A stretch of 64,000 nucleotides of DNA from Engraulis encrasicolus (lineage: Eukaryota > Chordata > Actinopteri > Clupeiformes > Engraulidae): positions 47,104,778-47,168,777 of the forward strand of contig NC_085868.1 of NCBI RefSeq assembly GCF_034702125.1, read 5' to 3'. The stretch's first letter is position 1. Each line of letters opens with the position of its first letter. Positions 1 to 12,800 of this stretch are shown here, one piece after another. Under the pieces are notes generated by a model. The model saw nothing but the letters and a program-made list of their open reading frames with translations. It ran no database searches and was not told where the DNA came from. Made by a program: the position numbers and the translations under genes.

Positions 1-89
1 CACTTTCTGCACTAAACCCAAACTTACACACACTGACACACAACTCTCTCTCACACACACAGACGCACACCGCAGTTTCTACCTGCACT

Positions 90-188
<99 letters not shown>

Positions 189-545
189 TGCTGGTGTACT
201 TGATAGACCTATTTTAATATTTATTTGTTTCTTCAAAATGCTACTATTACTATGTCAGAACGCTATAAAGGACTTTTAGAAAAAGCACAACAATTACCTC
301 CTCTTAATGTATGTTCTCTACAAGTCTTCTGTTGTCCAGTCTTGCACTTTAAATGTCCGTACTATGAGCACTGTCTATGTCCATACTGTCTTATGTCCAT
401 GTATGAGTACTGTCTATGTCTATACTGTCTATGTCCTTACCTAGATTAGTCTATGTCTGCATGGAAAAGCAAGAAACGTAATTTCAAATTCTTTGTATGA
501 CCAGTGCATGTATAGAAATTGACAATAAAACCAACTTGACATGAC
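1..545 (+). mobile_element. 3' end of a non-LTR retrotransposon (LINE), cut by the window edge
   Basis: This stretch matches the last part of the LINE at 18631-20701 almost base for base: the 'CACTTTCTGCACTAAACCC' start, a long CA tract, the 'GCTGCTGGTGTA' segment, a run of CTATGTC-type repeats, and the end 'ATTGACAATAAA' followed by TTGAC-like repeats. It carries no reverse transcriptase; that part would lie to the left of the window. It is a second copy of the same LINE family. The similarity is seen directly; the clade (L2/CR1/Rex-like) is not settled. Confidence 0.8.
91..184. repeat. (CA)n microsatellite
   Basis: An uninterrupted CA dinucleotide tract of about 94 bp inside the 3' part of the LINE copy. 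Reading frames through it give meaningless Cys-Val or His-Thr runs. Confidence 0.97.
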
Positions 546-747
546 TTGACTTCACATCGTTCTCGGATGACTTAATTCCACTCAGCTGTAAAGATTCAAG
601 TTGCTGTCCTTTGTTTGATGACTTGTGACCACCGCTCTTCCTCTTTATCACACTTCAGAAGTTTTCAATCTGACTCAACCCTGTCATGGCCAGCCCAATT
701 TCCAGGCCCTTCATCTGGTGGTCCTACTGTACATCCACACACCAATA

Positions 748-1080
748 CAGTGGTTCTTAACCTTTTTTTCTGAATGCACCCCCTTAGCTGTTCCCAAGAC
801 AAGCCGCGCACCCCCATGCCAAATGTCTACACGTGTATACGCACCAAAAAAATGATTTAAGTGATTAATTACAATGATTCTTACTTTAGACATTAATCAA
901 TACTTTAATGAATTTACATGGGAACGAAAACATGTTTAAATGTGGTCTTAATTTGGCCAAATTATAATGTTTGGAAACGGAATTTTGGTCACAACCTCAA
1001 CACAAACAAAATTCCGCGCACCCCCTGAAATCTGTGCCGCACCCCCAGGGGGTGCCCGCACCCCAGGTTAAGAACCACTG
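748..1080. mobile_element. hAT-type non-autonomous DNA transposon (MITE)
   Basis: The ends are inverted repeats, CAGTGGTTCTTAACC on the left and GGTTAAGAACCACTG on the right. They are flanked by an 8-bp near-duplication, CACCAATA at 740-747 and CACTAATA at 1081-1088. The 8-bp target duplication and CAGTG-type end fit the hAT superfamily. There is no coding capacity. It lies in the 3' intron of the TRIM gene. Confidence 0.8.
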
Positions 1081-1254
1081 CACTAATAGACCAAGCTGCT
1101 TGGTTAGGAGCATTGTCCTTGCTTACCTTTTTTTAAATAGTGGCAACCTAATCATAAAATCATATCTTGCACATTTATGACTTGGTAAACTCTCCTCATT
1201 GTGCTCCCAACTGTACAGTGATGACAATTGTGTTGAAGTCTGCTTTATGCTTAC

Positions 1255-3762
1255 CTGCAGAAATCTAGTGTGATCTTGTGTTTTTGAGAGCCGCTCCAGT
1301 TTAGCATCTCTCCTCTTTAGCTCAGCAATCTCCTGCTCCAATTTCTTCAAACGTCCTTCAGCTTGGGTTACATCAGCCTTCTCCTTATCTCTGATCAGCT
1401 TCGTCACCTCAGAGCATCTTCTCTGAATGGAGCGAATCATTTCAGCAAAGATGCCCTCCGTGTCCTCCACTGCTCCCTGAGCAGACTTCTGTTCAAATGA
1501 CAACATTTTAGGATAAGTCATCAGTCTGGCCTTCTCTTTTTTTCTCTGGCTGTGAACCGGCCATTACAGTGAAACATGGATATGTAACTTACACCAGATG
1601 CCATGTTTAGCACTTTTTGGCGTGGTCTTACCCTGGACATCGCCATTTTGGTACAGTGTACTTTTTGTAGATACGTACCACCATCTATAGCAGTGGTTCT
1701 TAACCTTTTTTCCTTAACGCACCCACTTAGCTGTGCCCAAGACAAGTCGTGCACCCCCAACCCAAACAACCCTACACACATCTACACATATCCCCAACCC
1801 AAACAACCCTACACATATCTACGCACTAAAAAAGGATTTAAGTGATTACAATGATTCTTGCTTGAGACATTAATAAATACCTTAATGACTTTGCATGGGG
1901 ACAAGAACATATTTTAAATTGGTTCTGATTTGGCTTAATTATAATGTTTGCTAGCAAATTTTGGTCACGACCTCAACATAAACAAAACTCTGTGCACCCC
2001 CTGAAATCTCTGGCGCACCCCAGCTTAAGAACCACTGATCTATAGGATAATGTGTGTCACCAATTGATAGCGTTATACTGGCTAAATATGGCATCCGCAA
2101 TTCATTCCAATACAAAGCAGTGACCAACACAGCATCCATTGCGCATATCTATGACTGTGAAAGGTGTTAAGCTCTGTGGCTGGGAAAACAATGGCTGAAC
2201 TTAGCTCTGAGTGTGGCAAGAAGCCTTTGGATTGCACCATTTCAAACAAAACTTAAATGTAATTAATAAAGAGATGTCTTGGTATCCCTTATCTCAGTGT
2301 TTCCCAACCTTTTTTGTCTTGTGTACCCCCAAGCCTTTTCGTTGTGTCATGAGTACCCCCTAAGTCAAGTTCTATATCGCTTTCTCTATCCCAATGTAAC
2401 TAAGCTCCATATATTTGTTAAAATGTCATTTTTCCAAGTACCCCCTACAGTGTGCTCGCGTACCCCTAGTGGTACACGTACCCCTGGTTGGGAAACACTG
2501 CCTTATCTCACCTCTAACCGCCACTCACCTTCATCACCCTCACCGCCTCCTTCAGCTCTTCCAGGTGCTCTTGTTTCCCCTCGATTGTCTGCTTATGTTT
2601 CTTTTGGCCTTGGCCCAAGTCTCTCTGTGAGTAGGAATAGTTGGCAAGCACGTCATCACACACGGATTAGAGTTACGTAGATAGATTTACATGATATATA
2701 TTAGCATTCTACATTGGTAATTAACTATTACACCCAAATGCAGAGCAACAATTTAGAGTTCAGCTTCTGATCTGTACAAAAAGTAAAAGTGCACAAGTAC
2801 AGAATGTGCACCATCTGCTGATGAATGTAGCATTTACTCACCTCACTTCATGTTTCAATTGTAATTCCAATTAAAACTATATGAATATATGAAAGATCTC
2901 AATAGCTCTAGCCTGGCAGAGTTGTTGTTGTTTTTTTACCAAAGGGGAATTCATTTCAAAAGTTAACAATCAGCAAGTACATTATTAGGGATAAGGATGA
3001 CATGAAAGGAGAGGGTGTGACAGACCTCATACTTTGCTTCATTTCACTCTAAATGAAAATTCGGTCAAAAGATGAAAACCATGCTCTTATCCCAATAGCT
3101 CCAAAATCCATCCTGACAGTGATATAATGCCAGAGAACAAGGTAAAACCAGTAACTGAACATCCTTACCTGTTTCTCAGTTCTCTCTGCTGCGACTGAAA
3201 CCGTGTTATGTCCACTGTGTCCATCCATGACACACTGCAGGCAAATACACTTCTGGTCAGTGCGACAGAAGACCTCCAGCAGTTTATCATGCTGAGTGCA
3301 GATCAAATCCTCCAGTTTACCATCAGCTTCGACAACTTTGTGTTTCTTGCCTGGGAAGAGGTCATTGTGAGCCTTGAAGTGAGTTTCACAATAAGAGGAC
3401 AGGCAAACCAGACAGGACTTGACAGCTTTCTGCTTTCTCCCAGTGCAGACACCACACTCCACATCTCCAGGTTCAGCATGGCAGGTCAGAGGTGGAGAAT
3501 CAGACCGGTTTCCTGACTTGTCTAGCATCTCCACCATGTCAACCATCATGGTGTTTCTGCAAAGTACGGGCCTTGGAGTAAAGGTTTGCCTGCACTGTGG
3601 ACAGCTGTAGACACCTTTCAAGTCTTCCCCATCCCAGCAGTCTGCAATACACTCCATGCAGAAACTGTGTCCACATGGAATAGTCACAGGATTCTTCAGA
3701 AGATCCAGGCATACTGGGCAGCTGAATCGATCCTGAGACACTGAAACATTAGCTTCTGCCAT
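1255..3762 (-). CDS. TRIM-family E3 ubiquitin ligase, finTRIM/TRIM25-like (5' part, three exons)
   Basis: Three exons join in frame with GT-AG boundaries: 3762-3169 (594 bp), 2624-2529 (96 bp) and 1488-1255 (234 bp), all phase 0. The 96/234 pair is the standard exon pattern of fish TRIM genes. Exon 1 starts at the second Met (MAEANVSV); an upstream in-frame Met at 3813 is less likely. It encodes a C3HC4 RING (CPVC...CGHSFC...CPQC, residues about 12-55), then a B-box1-like zinc region (CGVC...CLVC) and a B-box2 (CTQHDKLLEVFC...CLQC...GHNTV, about 150-190). Exons 2 and 3 encode a charged coiled coil rich in Glu, Lys and Arg. The remaining exons, which in this family usually encode a B30.2/SPRY domain, are not visible and should lie left of base 1. 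Known role of the family: RING-dependent ubiquitin transfer, often in antiviral signalling. The exact subfamily is uncertain. Confidence 0.9.
1691..2037. mobile_element. hAT-type MITE with perfect 8-bp target duplication
   Basis: Same family as 748-1080: it begins CAGTGGTTCTTAACC and ends CTTAAGAACCACTG. It is flanked by ATCTATAG at 1683-1690 and again at 2038-2045. It lies in the TRIM intron between the 96-bp and 234-bp exons. Confidence 0.88.
2295..2500. mobile_element. hAT-type MITE, second family
   Basis: The ends are CAGTGTTTCCCAACC and GGTTGGGAAACACTG. The target duplication CCTTATCT is present at 2287-2294 and 2501-2508. The body is about 206 bp and non-coding. It sits 28 bp from the 96-bp TRIM exon. 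Confidence 0.9.
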
Positions 3763-4149
3763 GGGGATAGCAGAGCCGGACCTTACCAAGTACACTCTTT
3801 TACCAGAAGTCAAAAGTCACTCCTGTTTCTGTTGAAATGTGACTTCACATACCAGTGGGTATAGCCTATTGGGTGCCACAGCATTTAGGCCATTTAGGCC
3901 AACCTGGCAAAACAGGCAGGAAAAAAACAAGAACACAGAATGTAAAAAACAGAGAGTTCAAAAGCAGTCCAAATCCAAAGTGCAAATCCAGAAAATTCAG
4001 AAGTCTTCCAGCCACAAACCTACATAGGTTATCACAGATACCAAGAGAAAGCAAGGAGCAGAGACACAAGCCATAGACAGACAAATAAATGCAGAGGAAG
4101 GGGAGTGTAATTAAGACAGGTGATATCCCTTTAAATCAAGAGCAGGTGA

Positions 4150-4830
4150 GCACAATGGGGAAATGAGATTCACTGGGTCCGTTCCAATATGTGACCTTGC
4201 GTCCTCCACTTGTGCTTGTGGCCTTGTACCAGGAAGTAATGAGTGTGTTACAATATGCAACCTTGCCTCCTCCACTTGTGCTTGTCTCCTCGTACCAGGA
4301 AGTAATATATCATGATGACATCACTGACCACAGCATTATATTTCAATATCTTGCAAAAGCTCAATTGTAAAGCCTTCTTCTCATTTGCAATTGGGATGGT
4401 GAATGAAAAACAGTCCCTCAAAAGTTGTTGCGGCTAGGCTGACAGCTGGGAAACTTTATCGTTTTCTCCACAGAGGAGGGGCCAGGAGGTGGGGCGAGGT
4501 CACAAGCACAAGTGGAGGAGGCAAGGTTGCATATTGTAACGCACTCAATATATCATGATGACATCACTGACCACAGCATTATATTTCAATATCTTGCAAA
4601 AGCTCAATTGTAAAGCCTTCTTCTCATTTGCAATTGGGATGGTGAATGAAAAACAGTCCCTCAAAAGTTGTTGCGGCTAGGCTGACAGCTGGGAAACTTT
4701 ATCGTTTTCTCCACAGAGGAGGGGCCAGGAGGTGGGGCGAGGTCACAAGCCAGCCAGCAGCACAAGTGGAGGAGGCAAGGTTGCATATTGTAACGCACAC
4801 AATATGTCATGATGACATCACAGACAACAG
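4150..4830. repeat. 243-bp tandem duplication with inverted flanks
   Basis: A unit starting near ATATATCATGATGACATCAC occurs at about 4307 and 4550 (period 243 bp), and its start recurs in part near 4804. The segment AGCACAAGTGGAGGAGGCAAG at the end of each unit is the reverse complement of sequence at about 4260-4285. The block therefore looks like a terminal-inverted-repeat element whose inner part has been duplicated in tandem. No coding content is evident. Confidence 0.8.
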
Positions 4831-5379
4831 CATACTTGGCGCCTTCACCAGCTCTGGACCTCTCTGACAGCTGATGACACTGCTCACATGACAATCGAGT
4901 TCTGGAGTTTGGCGCATGAACGCCACTGATCCCGGAACAATCGGGATTCATGCGTGTTTTGTTTTGGTTCTCTTTTCTTTTTTTCACCTCACCTTGAGCC
5001 TTCACACCCAGGACATATAATTTTAGCTTAAATAGACTAAATCAAACAGTCAGATACCAGCAGTACTGACATATGCACATCTGCAATTGAATGACATCAA
5101 CTGGTGTTGTTGATAGTGATTACAAGATGATATTTTAGCATTTCTGATACTGTTTACATGCTAGTTCCATGCATGGGCGCCATGTTGATGATGCGTGTGT
5201 CGTCATACAAAACATAAGCTCGGGAACTCGTTGTTCTATACTTCCGCCTGAGATCAACCTCGATAATTATCGATCTGACATTGCGTCACCAAATCTTCAC
5301 GCCCACTTTCCCGAGGTTTTAGGTCGGCTTTCTTGGGATTCTCGACTTTTTGAACGAGGTATATGACCAAGGTTTTTGG
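4831..5379. other. Intergenic, no gene recognised
   Basis: I see no open frame with family features and no clear repeat structure here. Short frames are present but lack splice-supported or motif support. Confidence 0.5.
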
Positions 5380-5940
5380 ATTGACTATGGTTTAATTATA
5401 AAATGAACCATGGTTTTACCCTGAAAACTAACATGGTTTTACCACGGTTTATAATTATTCATTAAATTATACTTAGCTGCCACTTTTTTTATCCAACACA
5501 CATATTGGTGACAGTGCTTGGAGCAATGTTGGGTTAGGTGCCTTACTCAAGGGCACTTCAGTCATGGATGGAGGTGTAGGGAGAGGTAAATGTGGGATTC
5601 ACACCTGCAACTCTGTAATCTTCAGTCCAACTCCCTAACCATTACACCACGGCTGCAAACAAGTTTTCATGTTTTTTTTGGGTGACCATGGCACCCACAG
5701 TTAACCATGTTTTTTTGAGCATGGTATGTGACTATGGTTAAACAATGGACACATACCATGCTGAAAAAAAAAATGAAAACCATGAATAACCATGATCCAT
5801 GGTAAGTCAGGAACCACAGTGTTCATGGACAAGAAAAACATGTAAGCCTTAGTAATACAATTGTTGGTTCAGAGTACTTAGAGAAACCACCATGGTTACT
5901 ACAGTTAAACCATGGTCGATTTTCGTGAGGGAAATGTTAC
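5380..5940. repeat. CATGGT-motif-rich repeat block
   Basis: The palindromic word ACCATGGT and its derivatives (ACATGGTT, CATGGTAT, AACCATGA and similar) recur more than a dozen times on both strands between about 5380 and 5930. The block is interrupted by a SINE at 5511-5660. It looks like a decayed, internally repetitive transposable element. The class is not known to me. Confidence 0.6.
5511..5660 (-). mobile_element. tRNA-derived SINE fragment
   Basis: Read on the minus strand it starts with an A-box-like stretch (GTGGTGTAATGGTTAGG) and a B-box-like GTGTGAATCCC. It then has the fish SINE body (CCTTGAGTAAGGCACCTAACCC). It is inserted inside the CATGGT block. Confidence 0.7.
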
Positions 5941-8456
5941 TCACTATAATGTCCGATAAACAGCCGTCATCTATCGTAAACCACACAACCCCTATGGGTT
6001 TGACAGCAGGCAGGTCTCCAGACCTTATCTCACTTGTGATTAAGTCTGGTGATAACTAGAACCCTTCTACCAGCACACCCCTGCTTGTGATACCTGTAAA
6101 AATAGGGCCGGCAGTAGATTTGAAGCTATGGTTGCCACCTCACTCTGATGAAAAATAAAATATAAAAACTCTTGACATTTTGAACCCAATCACCAATTTT
6201 GCTTGTTATCCTTCGTTCAGTGTCCAGGGATCCCCCCCCCCCTTGGACAAACCATTAAAACTTATTTTTCATACACCACACTCTCCCTTTTTGTTGCTAC
6301 AGTCAGACAATGTGAGGAATGGATCGCACTCTGTTTCCTTATTTTTTCCCCTTTTACTCATGCGAGGTCAGGTGGTTGCGGGGTCAGGTCAGGTGGCAAC
6401 ACTATTTGAGGCTGAGAGGGGTTAGAGGTCGCAAGGTCACATAAATTCTGGAGGTTCCCCAAGTGCCACGTAGCCAGATTAGACTTAGGCCTACTGTATT
6501 CATTAATAATTATGTGCAACGTCTTAAACATAGGCCTCGAGCGCACACTTGTTGCATACGCCATTAGGCAGATCACACACGCACGCGCGCACACACACTC
6601 TGACAAACACACAGACACACAGACACACACTCCGACATACACACACAGACACACAGACACACACTCCGACATACACACACAGACACACAGACACACAGAC
6701 ACACACACAGTCTACATAAACAGCCTGGGCTTCAAGAGTAGGCCATATAAGAAGCGTGGAGAAGAAACGTTATCAACTTCATTTCATTTCATTTCATGTC
6801 TGGGAAAAGCTGCTGCAAGGTCGATTATAGGCACTAGGGGGCAGTCAATGCTAATGAAACGAATCAGAGCTCACTGTTCATGTTTCTGGTGCATTACCCT
6901 ATCTTTTATTTATTTATATTCTTTAAAAGTATGTTGGGTTAAAGTCTGACAGTGGACTGCCACAAGTCAGTTAGGTTTTTATTATTATTATTATTATTAT
7001 TGTTTCCTTTTTTCAACACTAATTGTAGGGCAACAAACACACTTAACCTCCTCACAAGGTGTCCATAAAAAAGGAGTTGGGTAGAGTTAAAATTTTGAAT
7101 AACGCTCGGCAAGATTAATTTGAGGGGCCTGTTTCTCTGCCCAACCACAATGACGATGCCGCGAGTGGCGAGCTCCGAAGGAGTTCAGACATTCAAACTC
7201 CAGTTACATGCCCAAACCTCTCCAAATGTTGATCCCCTCCCCCATCTTCACGGCCTCTGCAGGACGACAACTTTTCGAATACTTGAAGGGGCTCATCCAC
7301 GGAATACCTTTGATCAACGGTAGCGACTACAGGCCGACTCATAAAGAGATGGAATGACTATGGATTATTTAAAATAAGTCGCAGAATCAGGTAAACCATT
7401 TCGACATAGTATACGTTCTTGACCAATCGTATATGTTTATTGTGAAGCTCAACTAACTGGCCAGCAAGCATGTTCTGTGTAAACCGTGATTTGCTACAAA
7501 AGTCGTAGTGGTAGGCACCACACCACAGTGAACGTATACCTAGCCTATGGTGCTATTTAAAATGCACTTGTGTGTTATTGTAACTGGGTGTAGTTGTTAG
7601 AGGTATTTTCCCCATTCCAAATATCCATGCTGGAAACTTTGGGGTAAACCCTGAATCTTAATTAGCCTACCGGTCCAGAGGATTAGAGCTACGCATTGTT
7701 TACTTGGGTGTAGCGGTATTCGACAAAGTTATCCGCTATTTCAGTCTAACTCTGAAGATAACGTAAAATTTCAGTGAAAATCGGCCTTTTATTACTTACA
7801 AAATGTGTACGTTTTATTATTCGCTTCAAGACATTGTGGTGAGTTGTAATCGCCGTAGCCTAGTATTATGCAGAATCGCATACCATGATTCTTGGGTCCC
7901 GACTTGACGTGCCTGCCTAGGCTAGCATCTTTCTCAACCCTATTTTTGCTATGTATATAGAACTAGAACTCCACGTGTAGCAGTAGGCCACGATCATAGA
8001 TTGTATAACATTATGCATTCTATGGCCACGATATATTACTCCGGAATCGTGCTAGGACTTGGTGGTATTTCTTTTAAACTCTCAATACCCTTGTGCATTA
8101 TTATGTCCTGATGGTTCTGATTGTACATTTGGAGTCAAATTGACCTCGTGACTGCATTTTTGATAGATGACGTCTCTGCTATATTCGCGAATATCATTAA
8201 GTTCATTGAAGCCCATTTATTTATGTGTTGTGAAATTCCTCCAAGCATTTACCATACTCTTCCATTTATTATCAAACCTATAGTTGTCAAATGAAGACGC
8301 AACCTATGTATAGATAAATAACATGACCTGTGTCCCCTGTCTGTTGCTCACCTAGCCCTTTTGTCTCCATGGTAACATGTAGGACGCCACGCACTGCTGG
8401 AGAGGGAGGCGCAGCCAGACGCTTGCTCGTGCGATTCTCTCACAGCAGAGACCAAA
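5941..8456 (+). other. Upstream region of dzip1, no gene recognised
   Basis: This region should contain the dzip1 promoter and untranslated first exon. I cannot place the transcription start. No TATA box is obvious near 8330-8456. It holds an imperfect CA/ACAGAC microsatellite (6570-6710) and a short ATT tract (6984-7002). Long frames through the CA tract are artefacts. Confidence 0.5.
6570..6710. repeat. Imperfect (CA)n / ACAGACAC microsatellite
   Basis: The tract is rich in CA, with periodic ACAGACACACAG and TCCGACATACAC units repeated about three times. It is not coding. Confidence 0.9.
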
Positions 8457-9534
8457 ATGGTAAGACAACACCACCGAGGATGATAAGGAGGTGGTCTATA
8501 TCTTACGAAGAGACTTCAATAGAAGTAAGAAGGAGCAGCCTTGGGAATCTTCTGTACGACGAGGTTTCGTTTTTTCTGACGGTTCTGGATTCGTCGACTT
8601 AATTGTAGAACTACCTCAACAAGGACACCCCCGATGCACATAGCATTGTCGCTTTTGTATCCATTCGATATCTTTTGATGGTGTGCTGATGCTGATAGTC
8701 TACCATATTTCCCCCTTTTCAGCCTTTCTTCAACAACATCTACTACCCATACCAGCCGGACTGCCAGGGTGCCCAAACATCTGTCGGAATACCCTCGTTG
8801 CTGAGCTCTCCACAAAGCCAGCGATCCAGCAACAACAGCCACCACACGGGCTCCGTGGCTGCCATGTCAACCTCCGCGCACTCCTCATCTGCCGTCTCGC
8901 TACCACCTTTTCGCTTCCGGACGCGGCGCGAGAATGTGGACTGGCGTCGCATCAGCGCTCTAGACGTGGACCGTGTGGCCAGCGAGCTGGACTTCCAGAC
9001 GTTGCAGGACCACATAACCGGCGTGACCTTCTGCAGCGTGGACGCAGAACGGTGTCAGCGCTGCCAGGCGCCGGTGGACGCCTCGCTGCTGAAGCTTTTC
9101 CGCCTGTCACAGCTGACCGTGGAGTACCTGCTTCACTCCCAGGACTACCTCAGCCTCAGTCTGCAGGCAGCGGAGGAGAGGGTCCAGGCAGAGCAGCGGG
9201 AGAAAGAGCAGATGCAAGTGGCGTTTGAGAAGCGTGACGCTGAGCTGAAGAGCCTGAAAGATGAACTGAAGCAGAGGAAGAAGATCATCACCTCGCAGCA
9301 GGTCATGATCAGCTCGGGCATGGCAAGCTATCACAAGGTGAGCATCATAATGGTGTGGTCGTGTGATGTGTTTTGGTCGTTGTAGTCAAGTCAAGTGCAC
9401 TTAATTGTCAAACATCTATGTCACTATAGGTTAGCTCAGAACAGACGTTTGAAATTGCGCTTGACCAGTCTTCAATATGTAGTTAAACTCAACATATAAG
9501 ACATTGATAATAATCACAATCTCTCTCTCTCTCT

Positions 9535-9580
<46 letters not shown>

Positions 9581-9794
9581 GTGCAGTTTAAAAAAAAAAC
9601 ATGGGTATGGGTTAAATCCGCCAGTCTATCACAAGGTGAGCAGCACCATGTGTGGTGTTGTGTGTTTCTTCATGAAGTCTATGTCGCATTATGATGAAGA
9701 ATCAACGACAGCTAACCCTTTTTCACACTTTTTCAGTCATCAAAAAGCTTATTCACTATGACCCCAGAAACCATAGCTCATAACCCCCTGAAGT

Positions 9795-9845
<51 letters not shown>

Positions 9846-12800
9846 GCAATTCCCAAATGAACCCCTCGTTTATTGTCATGGTGCTGTGCTGAGGCCTATA
9901 GTATACCACTACAAAGCTGATTCAGGAGTAAACCAGGTTAAGTTAAGAGGTAAATCATCTAATAGAAGAGCCTGGAGTTGTCATTCTCTTCTATTTGATG
10001 ATTTACCTCTTAATTTAACCTGGTTTACTCCTGAATCAGCTTTGCAGTATAGGCCCCTGGTTGTATCTCGTGGTAGGTGGTGGTAGTTGAGCTCCTCATG
10101 AAATCAGTGCATTATTTAGGGGTTTAGGGGGTCATTTAGTTCATAGTAGGCTGTCATAGTTGCTGTTGTCTTCTTTGCTGAGGTGACATAACTTACTTCA
10201 GGGGCTGATTAAGATCCTGCAGTCAAAGGGTCAACAGGTTCACTGTAACTGAGGTACCCTGAGCATGGCGTCATCCCCATATAGCCTACTTCTGTCTTGG
10301 GCACCGGCTCCCAACACATACGCTTACCATACAGTCCATACAGTTAATTTGGTTGTGTGTGCTGTGTGATCAGTATCAGTGGTGGCAAAAGTGAATCGCA
10401 TGCTCATTTGGACTTAAGGGACACTGTGTGAGATTTTTAGTTGTTTATTTCTAGAATTCATGCTGCCCATTCTCTAATGTTAATTTTTCATGAATACTTA
10501 CCACCAGCATCAAACTCTAAGTATTCATTATGACTGGAAAAATTGCACTTTTCATACATGAAAAGGGGGATCTTCTCCATGGTCCACCATTTTGAATTTC
10601 CAAAAATAGCAATTTTTAGCTGCAAAAATGACTGTTCTTGGACCGTACTATAAAATATTTACTTAATACACTTTCATGTAAAGATCAAATTTGGCAATAG
10701 GCAGGCCAGTTTCAATGAGCAGCATAGTTGCAGTACCTTTTTTGACCATTTCCTGCACAGTGTCCCTTTAAATTAACAACACACAGACCACCACGGCAGA
10801 ATTCTTACCCCTCTTCATGTACCAAGTCACCTTTGCCTGTGCATGAGGCAGATTAGGTAGCACTGTGGTTGTTTCTCTCTTTCTTTCTTTGCCCTTTGCC
10901 CAATCAAATCTTTTGATAATTCAGCTATTGTTGGGCTATTATTTCTCACATGTTGTTTTTTTAAATTTTTCGCAAGTGAGCGCTTTCGAGCTTTCGCTCT
11001 TCATCAGACTTCTAAGTCTCTTCTAAGTTCTAAGTCTGATGAAGAGCGAAAGCTCGAAAGCGCTCACTTGAGAAAAATAAAAAAGCAACACGGGAGCAGT
11101 GTGCGGACATTCTTCTTTATTTCTACAATACTTTGGCCTTTTGTCATGCACCTGCGTCTTGGATGTGCGCACCACTAACCTACTGACTGGGCTATTATTT
11201 CTCACATGTTGTTTTCAGACCTGTAGGCAGCTTTGAGGCTGAGCAGATGGTTTCGCCTGTTGACAATAAAGCCCGCCACAATCCCTTGTACTTAAGGCTG
11301 TGCTTGCCTAAACTAATGCCCCTCCCCCCACACTGATGACTCACTCAAATCAGCCAATAAGACGGTGTGTTTGCAGGGATTCCCCCTGCACTTGGCAGTC
11401 AAGGTGGCCACCATGACAACAAAAACACTTCCAACCTTGATAATGTCCGCTGACAAGATAAAGATGCTGTTGCACATAAAAACTAAAGTTGCTTCATATC
11501 GTGATCTAAAATTGAACTATATAGCCTTTCTAGTCATGATAGTCACATGTCTGACTGATAACTTACTTACTGTACTGTCTACCCCCTCACCCACCTTCAC
11601 AAACAGAATTTAATTTAATGTTCAGCATTCATGGCCTGTCCGTATTCATCTGTAAACTCACCCCTCCCCCTCCTTTATTTCTCTTTTTGTAATTACCATC
11701 CAACAACAGTGTTGTTCATATCATATTACAGGTTAACAAGAGTGACTTCACACATTGACCTGTCATCCCCATCTCTGAAATCATGATTTCATCCCATGGT
11801 TGTAGTGTCTTTTCTCCGATTCACTTGCCCTCCTGACTGAGCCCCCAGAGCTCAGTTATCAGTTGTTAGATAGATGTGAATTGATTTGTTTGGGTTTCGC
11901 TGAGTCTGTGGTTGAGCTGTCCAAATAGTAAGGTTAATCTATTTGGCAAAGACAAACACTGTAACGGTGGTTGCATTGATTTTTCCATGCGGTCATAAGG
12001 CTTCCATGAAGTTGAAATATTGTATGCTCAGTAGATTTAAGCTAGTCTGTCTGTCCAGTATGTGAATGCCTTGTTTGTCAAATTATTAATACTTTATTTT
12101 AGAGAGGATAAAATGCAGAAATAAATTCAAAAAGCATAAATTATCATATGTCAAACAAGATTGTTCTACTCACAGATCAAGGCTTGCTGTATAGGATCTC
12201 TCTGCTCACGCTTATCTGCACCTCGCTAATTCAATTTCAACAATGATTTCGCCAATTACACCCGCTCATTTTACTGCACTTTGCCACACAAAGAGGCCAT
12301 TCTCCAGGCATGTTGGCAGTCACTGATGCACACACAGTCAGTGATGTCACTCATTCATCCTTCAACATTTTCTTTTCGCCAGTGGGTTTCCTTTGTTATG
12401 TTTAGTGTGATGAGTGGTGTGAGTGTTTAAGATACTGTTTGTTCCAGTATTTATTGTCAATAGGAAAAAAATATATTATGTCATCCTATTCCAGACTTGC
12501 GGTATGCTACTAGGCTAGAGCTGTGAAGAATGGCAAGGGTAATTGCATTTAATATTATTCAGACAGGACGTTGTTTAATAAAGATAACGGCACATTATGA
12601 CATGCCATTTGATTTTGCCTACAGAGAAGATAAATATGCCTCTAGAACGTTTTTGAACCATTATTGAGTGTGGTTCAGCAAAGTAACAATTTACCCACCA
12701 ATTTATGAAACTGTGAAAGAAATTGTGTCCTAGGACTATTTCATTTTTATGTACGTGGTTCAGGGGGTAGAGCACGGGACTGGCAACCCAAGGGTTCCCG

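Noticed and set aside
1..1250. Search for the remaining TRIM exons, including the B30.2 exon
   Set aside because: Only LINE and hAT repeats and short unassigned DNA are visible; the exons should lie outside the window.
8330..8602. Frame of 90 codons over the dzip1 start
   Set aside because: It runs through the dzip1 exon 1 donor into intron 1 and has no recognised domain.
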